Below, one piece after another: positions 34,890 through 48,800 of a DNA stretch of 64,000 nucleotides. How positions within the stretch are numbered: the first letter of the stretch is position 1; each line of letters opens with the position of its first letter. The position numbers and the translations under genes are program-made. A model generated the notes under the pieces. That model was not told where the DNA came from, ran no database searches, and worked only from the letters and a program-made list of their open reading frames with translations. This DNA comes from Xestospongia muta (taxonomy: Eukaryota > Porifera > Demospongiae > Haplosclerida > Petrosiidae). The DNA lies in the NCBI GenBank assembly GCA_963693285.1, contig OY848919.1, positions 2,237,827 to 2,301,826 of the forward strand. Direction: 5' to 3'.

Positions 34890-36000
34890 TGTTTGCAGCT
34901 GATACATTTCAATGAACAATCTGAACCATCCTTACACAGCTATTGATACTATATACCTGATGAAGTACAACTACAATACGTTTACATAACGAATAATTTA
35001 GCTTTGCGAAAATAGTTTTTGTTTGAGATACTTTATAATAGTTTCAGTTTCAAAATAACTGTTTATATAATAAAATCTATATGTTATTATAACACACAAT
35101 ATTGAACTGATGACTGTCTTATATCATCATAGTTGATCGTATAATGACACTGTAAAGGTATAACATTATAAACATGCCATTTAGAATGCTATAACCTTAC
35201 CTAGTAACATACAATGTCCTAAATCTGTCTTACAATCTTCATATCCTACTAGTGGATTTCTTTTTAAACATTTTTATAAACATATCCTATAAAGGTTTCG
35301 TTTTCTTTCTGAATTTGAATTCAATGACCTAACCATGATGTATTTTGACATGGTTTAATTATCTATCACATTATTGACTGCCATAGGTACATATAATACA
35401 TGATCATTATGATAATCTCATCAAAGTGATGATGAATAGTTGATGCACTACTATACATGTAAGTCACATTGTTAATATGTTCAGTAACTGATGATTGGAA
35501 TTAATATACTAGAAACTTATAGTGATTATTTAATGAACAGTCCAATATGTGAAATTAATACAGTTAGGATCTAAGGTTTAGAGTTTAGGATCTTGAGCAT
35601 ATAGCAATTTATCATTGGAAGTGTGTACTTCCTGTGCTGTATGATTAACCACTTCCTACTAGAAATACCTGTTAATATGAGTTATATATGTATTATATGT
35701 AATACAATGTGTCATATTGTGATTATAATAAAGTATCCACTTCCTTTGTTGTTGTAAGTCATCCCCTAATATGTCATACTGTGATTATAATGTTGTTAAA
35801 TAAGTTACTTTTATTGCTAAAAGCAACTTCAAACTGAAGTGTTAAATAGATCACTAAGAAGACACATTACCTTATACTAGAAATGTCTATTTATTTTCCA
35901 ACTGAAGTTGTATGACACAGCATACTACATATTATATATACCAATGGACTAACTTGTGGTCTGTTAGCTCATTGAGAGACGATCAAAACAAATACAATGT
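34890..36000. repeat. Spacer module and second spacer type
   Basis: The module covers about 34890-35480. The second spacer type covers about 35480-36000, including one 62-bp unit at 35711-35772, which is expanded to four in the duplicate. No gene. Confidence 0.6.
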
Positions 36001-36099
36001 GACAAAGAATGTTATATTTATGAGGGTGATTGGTATAATTACATCAAGTGGTCAATTCACTCAATATGCTAGTAATGTAAAACACAACACAATGTGACA

Positions 36100-36382
36100 A
36101 AGAATGTTATATTTTATGTTAGGGATCATATGCTTGCATCATCAGTGAAAGGTGACTATCTGAATAGGTTGAACATACTCTTTACTTTCATTAGATTAGT
36201 GGTCAACCTGCAACAAGGATGGTCATATAAGATAGTAGGACACAGGAACAACCACTACTATAATTAGTATTATTAATATCAACCAACCACCTTTTCCTTA
36301 CTCAACTGTACCATCTCTGTACCACACTTTAAGTATTGGGCCACTAGTATCATTGGTATATATATTAATTGGTGTTACTGTA

Positions 36383-36416
<34 letters not shown>

Positions 36417-36560
36417 TATAGTTTAACATTGCAGTAAACATGAGAAAGAGGCCTGAGTGCTTGGGTAGAATAATGTTTGTAATATTCATATTTAAAACAT
36501 ACTTGTGAAGAGAGGTGTAAAACGGCAACCAGTAGTACATGAACTGAGTATAGCAAGACA
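36100..36560 (-). pseudogene. Membrane-domain relic split by a TA microsatellite
   Basis: It keeps TPINIYTNDTSGPILKVWYRDGTVE (36298-36370 region) and a broken MTILVAG-RPL part below it. A TA run of about 15 repeats at 36384-36413 interrupts the SNIV codons, and an extra segment at about 36440-36490 separates it from the VTVVHLSF part. The duplicate is at 55430-55860, where the TA run has six repeats. Confidence 0.75.
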
Positions 36561-36639
36561 GAACTAAGAATGATAAAGTTATATATCAGTTACCATGTCA
36601 ATAATATGGGAGAGACCTATTGATCATTATCTTTTTTAT

Positions 36640-38298
36640 TAAGAGCAACAAAAACATGTAATTTTAGTTACATAGTTCTGTTTGGTATATTTTACAATAG
36701 TTTCAGTTTCAAAATAACTGTTTATAATAACAAAACGCATATGTTATAATAACACACATCATTGAACTGGTGACTGACTTATATTATTATAGTTGATTGT
36801 ATTATGACACTACTAAAGTTTTGTCCACAAAACATTACAAACATACCATTTAGAATCCTACAAACTCATTTATTCATGTGTAATGTCCTACATTTGTCTT
36901 TCAATCTTCATATCCTACTAGTGGATTTAGCTTTAAAATCTTTATAATCATATCCTATGGAGATTTTGTTTTCTTTATGAGTTTGAATTCAGTGACCTAA
37001 CCAATGTATGATGTACTGTGACATGTATATACTTAATTATCTATCATATTAACTGCCACAGGTACATCTACTACTTGTCATGACACAATCATTATGATAA
37101 TAACATCATAATAATGATGATGTATAGTTAATACACATACTATACATCTAGGTCACAGTGTTATATACTTTTAGTGTCAGTATAAATATCCTGTAAATAT
37201 ATCTTCGCTTTCATTACTTGAACAGTTCCAAGTCATCTTATTTGATAAAGAGTTACAATGATGTATGAATCTTAAAGAGACAATATATTACAGTAATTTC
37301 AAAGACAAACTAAATTGTAATTATTAATGTGATAGACAAAGAAGAGACAGAGAGAGAAGAAAGATAAGAAATCCAACATTAGCCCCATTGTGTCTGTGAT
37401 GTTTAAAAACCTTGTTTTAATCTGTAAATGAGTCATAAAGAAGGGATTATAATAAAAGGAAATATCACAAAGATAGGGAGCATATTTGAGTGAGATGTTC
37501 ATTGTTTTGCCAATACATTTCAATGGACAATCCAGGCTGTTCCCACACAGGCACTGTTACCACATACCTAATTAAGTACAACAACAATATTTTTACGTAA
37601 CAAATAGTTTAGTATGTGCAAATAATTATTGTTTGAGATATTTTACAATAGTTTCAGTTTCAAAATAACTGTTTATAAAATATATTATAACACACAGTAC
37701 TAAACTGGTAACTGCCTTATATCATTATAGGTGATTGTATATTGACATTATTAACGTTTTGTCCACATAACATTACAAACATGCTATTTGAAATGTTACA
37801 AACTCACTTACTCATGTAGAATGTCTTATACTTGTCTTTCAAACTTTTAATCATGTTGCTAGTGGATTTGGTTTTCGAATTCTTATAATCATATGATATG
37901 TAGGTTTTACTTCTTTTTTGTTTGAATTTAGTGACTCAACCAGTGTATGATATACTGTGACATGTAAATAGTTAATCATTATTATCTATCATATTATTGG
38001 CTGTCACAAGTTGTGTTTAATACTTGTAATGACATGGTCAATATGACAAAACTAAAAGATTGGGTACTTCTTTAGTATTATCTTGTAGTTATTGTTATTT
38101 GTATTGCTTGAATGGCTTCCACTCATCTTGTTTGCAAAAGCATTACAATGACATATGACAAATAAAGTTTTAAAGATTCTTAAAAATGAGCAAACACACA
38201 ATATTCAAAAACAAATTAGTTGTAAACTATTAAATGTTATAAGTACACATTGTATCACACTGTATGGTGTTAATGTTAATGCATATAATTAGTATATT
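36640..38298. repeat. Spacer modules and 3' flank of gene H
   Basis: A full module spans about 36640-37560, including the small minus-strand frame 37299-37523. A second, shorter module starts at about 37640 and merges into the 3' flank of H. Equivalent to 55970-57579. Confidence 0.6.
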
Positions 38299-41200
38299 TT
38301 ATGTTGGACTGAGAAGTGGTTCTCTGGATTCATCACAAGTCTCAAAGAACAACCCTTCCAAATCACAAGTATTTGATTGTGAAGGTCGTGAAGAATGATG
38401 TATTTTATCAAAATATAAATGAAATTTACAAATGAATTTAACACGAAGAATGTTCAATTTTTGTTTTAGCTGGTCAAGTTTTCCTGTGACCCAAAGAAAA
38501 TGAAAAATGATAACAATGATCAATGCCAAGAAAACAATAATTGTTGCTAGAGCTAAAATGTTTGACATTTGACTGAACGAACTAAAAAAATGCCATGATA
38601 TACCAAAAACTATGACACAATTCCACATAATAAAAAGATCAAAAACATTGAGCCACATCTTACGAAAAGGCCTGCAAGATACTTCAATTGTCACATAGAA
38701 GGCAATAACAGGGATAGCTATTACATCACTTTTATGTATGTCACCAGCTTTGTACAGAATATCTATAGTGTAGAGAAACACAAGTAAAAGTAGGCGAGTT
38801 GTGAAAAAAAAATTCTTTGTTGTGTTTATAGGGACCATGGATAGCTTCATAAACAGGTCGAATATACTCTCTCAATATATCAATTCTCATAAGTGGTCGA
38901 CCAGCAACAAGAATAGTCATATAAGATAGTAGAACAGGACCAACCACTAGTAAAATTAAGATCATTAATATCAAATGACCACCTTTTCCATACTCAACTG
39001 TACCATCTCTGTGCCAAACTTTAAGTATTGGGTTACTAGTATCATTGGTATATATATTAATTGGTGTAACTATATTTGATATTGAAGTAAACATACTTAT
39101 AAAAGAGAGGTGAACAACAGTAACCAGTACTTGAACTGAGGAGTCACTAATTCTGTTAGAAAGTCTTAGAGAACAACGACTGAGGATAATGAGGAGAACA
39201 ACTATTGTCAGTAAATAAAGTGGAAATAGTAAACCAAGACCAGCTTTCCATAACTCTGTCATACCATTATAAAAACAAAACGGAAAAGCAAGATTTAAAC
39301 TTAACATGGAGAGAAAAACATGAGCTGATAAATACATTAAAGAAATTGCCTCATGTGATGATAAAAACTTGGTATTTACAATGCCAATAGTTTGAGCATA
39401 AAATATAATTCCATTGAGTGTACCAGTTGTTAATGTTAGTTTGAGAGCAAATAACAGATAAATGAGGAGAGGACCAGCTACTGCATAAAGGATTAGTGTT
39501 AACAACCACCAATTACTACATTGTTTACATTGTGAAGAACCAAATACCACACTATACTTGATACCATTAACAGTAGTACAAGTAGAACATAAAGGTCCTG
39601 TTTTAGTTGGTGGACAAAGTGGAAGATGATTTACAAAGTAATTATTGGGATCAGCTATTAAAATATCAGAACCATTTATCAAGAACATAGTATAATCTTG
39701 AATGATGTTACAGAATTCATAACAAGTTTGTGCAACACCAAATACTGTAGTTTGATTAGTACCATTTGTAATATTCATTAGTCCAGCCCATGCAACAGAG
39801 TTGGGTCTGGTAATTGTAGGAAGTGGATATTGTAAATATGAATTGTCTGAGACAACTAGACAAGTAGGTTGATAATCTCCAGCAATATCAAGTTTATCAA
39901 TAACTGGTGAACATTGACATGTACTTGTGTCTGTATTCAGTTCAAAACCTAATGGACAATCTAGTAAGTTAAGCCTTATCTTTAATAATGATGAGTCATC
40001 AGGAGATGATATGACTAGGACAGCATCATTAATCCTCTTTGAATTACTATTCTTTTTATAAAGAGTGAAGTTAACTAAAGTACACTGCTGAGATTCCAGA
40101 AGGACTTGATTCTCATCATGAGGTGAGATATACCATGATGAAAATGGTGATAATGATATAGTTCCAGAATTATTGTTTGTCCTAGCCAATGCAAGAGACA
40201 CTGTAGTGTACACATTATTACCTACTACATCTTTAGCTACCATAGGTATATGTAATGTTTGTCCAGGATATACTGATATGATGTTGGGAAACACTACTTC
40301 ATTGTTACTATTATAAATACATTTGGTTAGATTTTTGGAACATATGCAACGACTACTAGATAAAGTGGAGATACTTAAAGGATTAGGTTTTAAAGAATTG
40401 AAATGAAAAATGTTATCATAATAGTCTTTTTCATTTTGATGATCAGTGTAGTATAATTTGTTCATATAGCAATTGTACAAGTTAGTACTGAATATGGAGC
40501 TACCAGAGAGACCAGCTGTGTTATTGATGAATGTCATACTGATATTTAATACTGATGCGTTTTGAAAGGGGTAAAACATTTGAAATGTACAATGCTTTAT
40601 AGTCTTATAAATATCATCTTGTGCATAAATAGCTCCTCCCTTTGTATGAGCATTGTTATTGATAAAGGTAGCCCTGAGTCCATTGTTTAAGCGAAATGAA
40701 CTACTGCCATATAACTTGAATACTGCTCCTCTCTCTCCTCTATTTCCTTCAAACAACATTTTACCATCCAATATAATGTTAGTGTCAATTACTTCAAAGA
40801 CTGACCCTGAATTGTCATAATAATGACTGTTAGATCCAGTTATATGAAGAGCTTTAATATTATCCATTGTAAACATACCAGCTTTTGAAATGGATGTTGA
40901 TGAACCATCTTGTGTATTGCTGTATGCAATTATATCTTCTAGAACTATTATCAAAGGCTTCAATCCACTATCGTTATTGGAATATGTGTTAGCATACAGA
41001 CATGCTCCTGTAGTTTCAATAACATTTCCACTAAAGATAACATTAGTAAATGTTACAGTGACATTGAAGTCTTTTTTTGTGGTGGATTATGTATAACAAC
41101 AGAGACTGCTCCAGCATTTGCTTTGTAAGCAATAACAGCCTTTGAATTTTGTATTTAAAAACACTGTTAAATACAATAAGTGGGTATATATTTGATAGGT

Positions 41201-42233
41201 GAGTGTCATAATTTTTGTTAAATATCATGAAGAATGTGAGAGAAACTGCACGGCAACTCAAAATGTTGTAGTTATCCACAAAACTACTATTATTTATTAT
41301 AGTCTGGGAATTTGTTATACTGTAGAAATGTAATACCAATACAGTACCTGAGAATGAACCAGTATTATGAGAGAACATAGTTAAAGTTATTTGGACATTG
41401 GCTGAGAAGTTCTGTTGAGTATAGAGTATTGTCAAACCTGCAGCATTAACAACAGGAATTGAAGTGAATGTCTGTTCATGTACTAAATTACTAAGATCAG
41501 AGGGACATTTCATACTGTTGGCATAGTCAATGTTATTTACAAATCTTGCCTCTTTTATTAAAACATTCTTTTGTAAACTTTCCCCATTGCTTTCATCGGT
41601 GAACAATAACAACACTCCATTACCTAAACTGACATTGGTATGTTGATGAAACTCAAAACTTTTTGTAGATGTGACAGTGACATTTTCTATAATAGCATTT
41701 GATGGATTAATAGCTAGAATTGCAAACCCATAATTTTGATAAATATTAACTTCTTTGATGAGTAGTGTCTCAATATGGAGGAACAGTAGTAGAGAAGAAT
41801 GATACTCTGTGAAATATACTGGAGATGTTGTAGAGTTGATAGATGACAAGATGCTCTCATCCAGATCTCTCAAGAAAGCACCACATCCTTGGAATGATAA
41901 TTTCTGTAGAGTAAGGTTATAAAGATTTATAAAAACAAATCCACTAGTGGGATATGAAGGTTGAGAGACAGCAGCTGTAGGACATCTTATGTGAGCAAGT
42001 GAGTTTGTAGCACTTTTTATAGTCAGTGAGTGACTAGTATTAACAAGACAAAATGATATCTTTGTAATCTCATGAGTAATATTTGTGGACAACACTATAA
42101 TAGTGTCATTATTGAATGGACTAAAATGACATAAGACTGTCTCCAGCTCATTCCTGTGAGTTATATTGATCTCATGAGCAATAGCTCCTTGAGTGTTGCA
42201 TAACAAACAGACTAAGACCAGTAGTAGCAACAT
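38299..42233 (-). pseudogene. Gene H: near-identical twin of gene J with three 1-bp frameshifts
   Basis: The ATG at 42231-42233 opens a signal peptide (MLLLLVLVCLLCNTQG). Relative to J, one C is missing after 41144 (about residue 363), a T run at 41072-41078 has 7 instead of 8, and an A run at about 38804-38812 has 9 instead of 8. These split it into readable parts at 41145-42233, about 38813-41070 and 38299-38803. Outside the indels I noticed very few differences: one serine/leucine change near 38578, one silent change at 39734, and a tight cluster near 39100-39125. Two lesions are in homopolymers, so base-calling or assembly error is as likely as true decay. Ectodomain is C/F type and the tail is B type (LDQLKQKLN). 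Confidence 0.85.
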
Positions 42234-42316
42234 CAGATAACCACTTTGTAGCTGAGATAATATCTATACTTCTATAGGTATCAGTTTGTCTGTGAAATGT
42301 GTTTATAATGTTTTGA

Positions 42317-42326
42317 CTTTTTTATA
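42317..42326 (-). promoter_or_regulatory. TATA-like box of gene H
   Basis: The minus strand reads TATAAAAAAG, 93 bp before the start codon, with the CAGTTTCAAAATAGCTGTAC block upstream. Confidence 0.5.
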
Positions 42327-42469
42327 GTTTGTACAGCTATTTTGAAACTGAAACTGCTATATAATTTGTCATAACGTATCTATTTAATTAGGTTTTCAAA
42401 TAGCATGTTATGTATACATTGACATCCTAATGTAATGTTATCAAAAAGTTTAGTCTATTTTAATTACTA

Positions 42470-43290
42470 TTTATATAACAAATCCTATATGTTATAATAA
42501 CACATAGCATTGTACTGGTGACTGACTTATATTATTATAGTTGATTGTATAATGACACTATTAAGGTTTTGTCCACAGAATATTACAAACATACCATTTA
42601 GAATGCTACAGACTCATTTGCTCATTTACAATGTCCTATATCTGTCTTCAATCTTCATATCCTACTAGTGGATTTGGTTTTTAAAATCTTTATAATTTAA
42701 TACTACAGATATTTTGTTTCTTTACGAGTTTGAATTTAGTTATTTAATCAGTACAAGGTCTATTGTGACATAGTGTATATTCAGTTATTACTAACTATTA
42801 TATTATTGGCTGTCACAAGTATGTGTAATACTTGATGACATGATCACTACAATAATATCATCAAAATGATGTTGTATGGTTGATACAACTACTATACATG
42901 CAGGTTTCAGTGATATATAGTGTCAGTTGAAATATCCTGAAAAATTAAAAATTGCTTACTTCTTTAGTATTATCTTGTAAATGTATCTCTATTCACATTG
43001 CTTAAACAATTCCTGTTCATCTTATTTGATAAAGAGTTACAATGATGTATGACAAATTAAGACTTTTAAAGAGACAATATATTAGATTAATTCCAAAGAA
43101 AAACTATGTTGTAAACTATTAATGTGATAGACATAGAGGTAGAAGAAAGATAAACAAATCCAAAAATTGACTCATTGTAACTGTGATGTTTAAAAACCTT
43201 GTCTTAATCTATAACTGAGCCATAAAGAAGGAATTTTCATTAAAAAATATTATAAAGATGTTCATCAGTTTTGAGTGTGAGATATTCATT
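42470..43290. repeat. Spacer module upstream of gene H
   Basis: A module lacking its first block (only ACTATTTATATAACAAATCC remains), then the usual order of segments. Equivalent at 61745-62575. Confidence 0.6.
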
Positions 43291-44076
43291 GTACTGTGAT
43301 ATGTATATCCTGAGAAGGGTCAAAAATTGTTTTCAATTGTTTGAACCAGAACAGCTGTTTTGAAACTGAAAGTAAAGTGGTTTTTTGTCAACAATCAAGC
43401 TAAAACACTTTAAATAGTATGTTATGTTTACAATGTCATTTACTACTCAAACAGTACTATAATATATGTTAGAAGTACTGAAGTCTTATAGGAAAAAAAT
43501 CTTTGCACTCCAATGCTTGTTTAAATTTGATGGGAATATGATGTGGGTTGAAGCTTAGGGAGGTGTGTTTGTATGAGGTTGAAGCCTCCAATAGTATGGA
43601 AGTGCATCTGTATGTGAATCAGTAAACTGAAATTTTATTAAATAGTATGTTATGCATACAATGTCATGAAGTAATCTCAATGGATTCTAAGAGATGATGT
43701 ACTCAAGGGAATAGTGTTCTATACTATGAATGTAGTATGTTATGTATACAATATATTCTAAGAAGTGATGTACTCGTATTCTATATTGTGAATAGACATA
43801 CATAATACATTCAAATTAAGTTTTATATTATGATATGGAAAGACTAAATCTGTCATAAAGGTGTATTATAGTGGACATGTGTACAACACTTATGTCACAA
43901 TGGTGTATTATAGTAGACATCATTATGTACAACACTTATAAAATGTTGATACATTAACTTCATACATGAAAGACTTACTCAATATCATATTATCATTATA
44001 GAAGGTATTATATTTTATATAATATACTTCATATTTCTATTAATTATAATAGACATATAACTAATCAACTGGTACA
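43291..44076. repeat. Orphan promoter, minisatellite unit, 85-bp unit and third spacer type
   Basis: In order: gene C-type upstream sequence (43320-43540), one hairpin minisatellite unit (43547-43620), one 85-bp core (43622-43690) and the third spacer type. The order is the same as at 31.4-32.3, 50.7-51.6 and 62.6-63.4 kb. Confidence 0.6.
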
Positions 44077-44082
44077 TAACTG

Positions 44083-44386
44083 TGAAAGGACATTTCAGAC
44101 TTTATATTTGTCTGGACAACAAATACTAAAAATCTAAAAACAAAATCAAGGTATATATACAGTACAACAACGAATCAAAATACATCTAAGAAGTCCATAG
44201 CAACAGCCAATCAGTTAGCTGGAATAGAGTCCTTGACAGATCACAATTGATTAAAGTGAGCAAGGTTATTTTGATCTTCTAACTGGAGATCTCATCAGCA
44301 GACATGGCACACACACATAAAGTCCTAGATTATTTTTTCAACCTCCAGTAAGCTAGTGAGATAGAGCATCCCACTGTTGTTAAAAT
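44083..44386. mobile_element. 304-bp insertion with 6-bp target duplication
   Basis: Compared with the uninterrupted site at 32.3 and 51.6 kb, 304 bp are inserted between two copies of TAACTG (44077-44082 and 44387-44392). There are no evident terminal inverted repeats and no coding capacity. The plus-strand right end, AGCTAGTGAGATAGAGCATC, resembles a tRNA D-arm/A-box. A short non-autonomous element (SINE-like) is the best guess. Confidence 0.6.
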
Positions 44387-44528
44387 TAACTGATAACACT
44401 CTACAGAGAATGTTACTGTTAATATGGTCTATACCTTTAAAATAACAGTGTGTATGTAATCCATTAGTTGTAAGTATCAAATAATACTAGTGAACACATT
44501 GTTAAGGCAGTTAGATATTAAATCGGAT

Positions 44529-44740
44529 ATGCTTCATATTGGACTGAGAGGTGGTTCTCCGGTACGTTTGTAATCTCATTAATAATATTAGTAGACAGTG
44601 CTATGATTGTGTTATTAATCAATATACATAACTGTCTCCAGTTTATTGCTGTGAGTCATTATTGTCTGAATCTCATCAATTTCTCAAATATTGACAGAGA
44701 AAGACCAATTCTAGTAGCAACATAGACACCTTGTACTTGG
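44529..44740 (-). pseudogene. C-terminus/N-terminus fused relic
   Basis: Same fusion as at 32458-32640. Here it keeps a few more N-terminal bases (CATAACTGTCTCCAG), showing separate decay. Confidence 0.6.
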
Positions 44741-45868
44741 CCACAGATACCACTTTTATACTAGTATAGATCATATAATACTTGATGTCTTAACTAGTAC
44801 TAGTATAGACAAGTAATGTATTCTATTAAGGAAATATCTATGATATGTTGAATTTAGCAATACAAAAACATTGACAGTTATTTTATATAGAAAGGATATA
44901 TTGATGTTTTGATGTCATTGGTTATGGTATAACAAGTATGTTATTTTCAGTATATTTCATGAAGACTATGATATTCTAATCATGTTATTATAAGACATCA
45001 CCTGTTTATTATAGTACTGGATTTTCAAATTCACTATTTATATTACTTCATCCTTTATTAATGACCTATATGCAGCAATAAGTTAACACTGATGTGATAA
45101 TAGCATCATTGAATGAGAGAGGTCTACAAGTATGGCTATAATCTATGACACATATACTGTGAAATATATACTGAGACAATTGTACCACAACTAATGTTCC
45201 TTTTCCATATATTCAACAATAAGTAAACATTGATATTATAATAGGACCATAGATTGAGAGGTTTACATGTCTTCATGGTAACAAGGTGCACATTACTGGA
45301 CAGTGTAATATAACACAAATTGTGTTCATATATTTATAATAGTTTCAGTTTCAAAATAACAGTTTATAGAAAACAAAACTAACATGTTATATTCAAAACA
45401 ACATATTTCACAGATAATTAAACTAGAGTATTCATAGCAACTACATATAGCTACATAGTGATTAGTGGATACAGTCTTGCTATCCTTTGTCAGTCAGTAT
45501 TCAAGAAGTTCTTCACATCAATATAACGGACAGAATTCATCTACGAGTCACTTAATTTCAAAATTTTAAATAATTTCAAAAATTGAGAATGTTTTTCTCA
45601 AATATTATGACATTACAAAAGATTTTGAATGCGATAACAAATATGACTGTATTTTATAAGTATGAAGCACTACATGTCAACAACAACAAAAAAAAAACAA
45701 ATGCACACAAACCAACACACACTATGATTAACTAATTCTTGATAAACATACACATTTTATGTTGTAAGTAGAGCTACATTAAGTAGAGACATCTGTATTA
45801 AATCAAAGAAATTTAAAACTTAATACACACACTGTAATATATTAATTCTTTACAAACACACACATGGT
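44741..45868. other. Spacer and 3' flank of gene I
   Basis: About 44760-45015 is sequence with no counterpart at 32.7 kb. After that, about 45016-45190 is shared with 32720-32890. A promoter-like block on plus lies at about 45342-45365. From 45470, the 3' flank shared with gene C. No gene. Confidence 0.5.
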
Positions 45869-48800
45869 TTATGTTGGACTGAGAAGTGGTTCTCTTGTTT
45901 CATCATAGGTATCAAAGAAAGACCCTTCAAGATTTTTTGTTTTCAGCTCTGGAGATCGTGGATTATGATGTGTTTTAGAATAAAAAAGAAACATTAATTT
46001 CATTTGAAGTATGTACAATTTTGGTTTTATTTTCTTTATTGTTCCAGTGACCCCCAAAAAATGAAATATAATAACAGTAACTAATGTCAAGAATACAGTA
46101 GTAGTTGTTGTTGTTAAAATAATGGAGACTTGATTGGTACTATTGATTTTAAAAAAGTACCATGATGTACAAATGACTATGATGCAGTTCCACATAATAA
46201 AGAGATCAAGTAAGTTAACCCACATTTTATAAAATGGCCTGCAATATGCTTCAATTGTCATGTAAATGGTAACAGTAGGAATACCTATGACAAATCCTTT
46301 ATAAATGTCACCAGTCTTGAACAAAATGTATAAAGTATAAAGAAACAAAAGTAGTATTAGACGTGTTGTGAAAAAGAATTCTTTGTTATGTTTATAAGGA
46401 CCATGAATGGCTTCATAAACAGGTCGAATATATTCTCTCAGTTTACCTACTCTCATAAGTGGTCGACCAACAACAAGGATGGTCATATAAGATAGTAAGA
46501 TAGGACCAACCACTACTATAGTTAGTATCATTAATATCAAATGAGCACCTTTTCCATACTCAACTGTACCATCTCTATACCAAACTTTAAGTATTGGGTT
46601 ACTAGTATCATTGGTATATATATTAATTGGTGTAACTATATCTGATATTGCAGTAAACATACTTGTGAAAGAAAGGTATACAACAGTAACCAGAACTTGA
46701 ACTGAAGAGTGAGCTATTCTGTTGGAAAGCCTTAAAGAATAACGACTGAGGATAACGAGGACAACAACTATTGTCAGTAAATAAAGTGGAAATAGTAAAC
46801 TGAGACCAGCTTTCCATAACTCTGTCATACCATTGTAAAAACACAGAGGAAAACCAAGATTAAAATTCAATATAGAGAGGAAAGCATGTGTTATTGAATA
46901 TAGTAATGTTCTAATATCCTGTGATGATGATAATTTAATATCTATAATACCAATTGCCTGAGCATAGAATATAATTCCATTGAGTGTACCAGTTGTTAAT
47001 GTTAGTTTGAGAGCAAACAACAGGTAAATGAGAAAGGGACCAGCTACTGAATAGAGTATTAATGTTAACAACCACCAATTACTACATTGTTTACATTCTG
47101 AAGAACCAAATACCACACTATACTTGATACCATTAACAGTAGTACAAGTAGAACATAAAGGTCCTGTTTTAGTTGGTGGACAAAGTGGAAGATTATTTAC
47201 AAGGTAATTGTTGGGATTAGCTATTAAAACATCAGAGTCATTTATCAAAAATATGGTATAATCTTGATTGAGATTACAGGATTCATGACAGGTTAGTGCC
47301 ACACCAAATACTGTAGCCTTATCTTTATCATTTGAAATGTTTATTAGTCCAGCCCATGCAGCAGAGTCAGGTGGTCTGGTAATTGTAGCAAGAGAATATG
47401 AAATGATTTGACAAATTGGTTTATAATCTCCAACTAGACCAAGTTCTTTAATAACTGAGGAACATTGACAAGTCCCAGTAGTTGTATATAGTTCAAAACC
47501 CAGAGGACAATAATCTAATAATTTAATATCTAAATTTAATAACATTGAATTGTCAGCAGATGATACAACCAAGATAGTGTCATTAATTGTTTTTGAATGA
47601 GTATCTCTTTTGTAAACAGTGAAGTTAACTAAAGTACATTGATATGATTCTAATAAGACTTGATTTTCATCATGTGGTAAGATATACCATGATGAAAGTG
47701 GTGACGATTTTTTACATTCAGCTAGTGTAAGAGATATTGTGGTGTATGCAGGATTATTCATTAGATCACGAGCAGCCATGGATATATGTAATGTTTGCCC
47801 AGGATAGACAAATATTAAGTTGGAATCAAGTAAACAATTACTGTCATTACACGAGCAATGGCTACTAGACAAAGTGGAGAGACTTAATGGAGTAATTTCA
47901 GAAGATGTAAATTTGAAGATATTGTTGTAATAGTCCTCTGCACTTGGCGGAGTGATATGTGATTTGTTAATATAGCAATTGTACAGGTTAGTACTGAATA
48001 TGGAGCTACCAGAAAGACCAGCTGTGTTATTGATGAATACCATACTAATATTATATTCTGAGATATTTGGAAAAGGAGACAAAACTTGAAATGTACATTG
48101 TTTTATGGTTTTATAAATATAGTCTTCATCTTCTGCATAAATAGCTCCTCCTTTTGTATGAGCAATATTATTGATAAAGGTAGCGTTGAGTCCATTGTTT
48201 AAGTGAAATGTACTACTGCCATATAACTTGAATACAGCTCCTCTCTCTCCTCTATTTCCTTCAAACAACATATTACCATCCAATATAATGTTACTGTCAA
48301 TTATTTCAAAGACTGACCCTGAATTATTATAATAATGACTGTTAGATCCATTTATATGAAGTAATTTGATACCAACCATTGTGAACAAACCAGCTTTTGA
48401 AATGGATGTTGACAAACCAGTTTGTGTGTTCTGATATGCTATGACATCTTCCAGAACAACTGTCAGAGGAGAATAATTTTCATAGGAATATGAATATGAA
48501 GTTGCATATAGACATGATCCTGTGGTATTGATATGGTTTTCACTAAAATTCACGTTTCTAAATGTCACTGTGATATCAAAGTCTTTAGTTGGTTGAGGAT
48601 TATGTATAATAACAGAAACTGCTCCTGTATTTGTTCTAAAGACGAGGTTATGAAAATCATTGTGAGACACAAAATTACTGTTAGATACAATGAGTGGGTG
48701 CAGATGAGTGTCATCATAGCTCTGGTTAAATGTCATTAAAAACAAAAGAGCAGCACCATGGTAATTATAATAAATGTAGTTCCTTGTAAAATTACTATTA

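Larger units (their letters stand above)
31190..44740. repeat. Segmental duplication, copy 1 (contains gene H)
   Basis: It aligns in order with 50490-64000 at an offset of about 19.1-19.3 kb. Identity is about 95% by eye near the left end and near-total from about 32 kb onward. Local length differences are a 140-bp segment at about 33777-33917 that is missing from copy 2, a 62-bp repeat (one unit here, four there) and a TA run (15 repeats here, 6 there). The right end lies beyond the comparison because the window ends. Confidence 0.85.

Noticed and set aside
36384..36413. TA run as a regulatory element
   Set aside because: A plain microsatellite inside a dead relic, with a different length in the duplicate.
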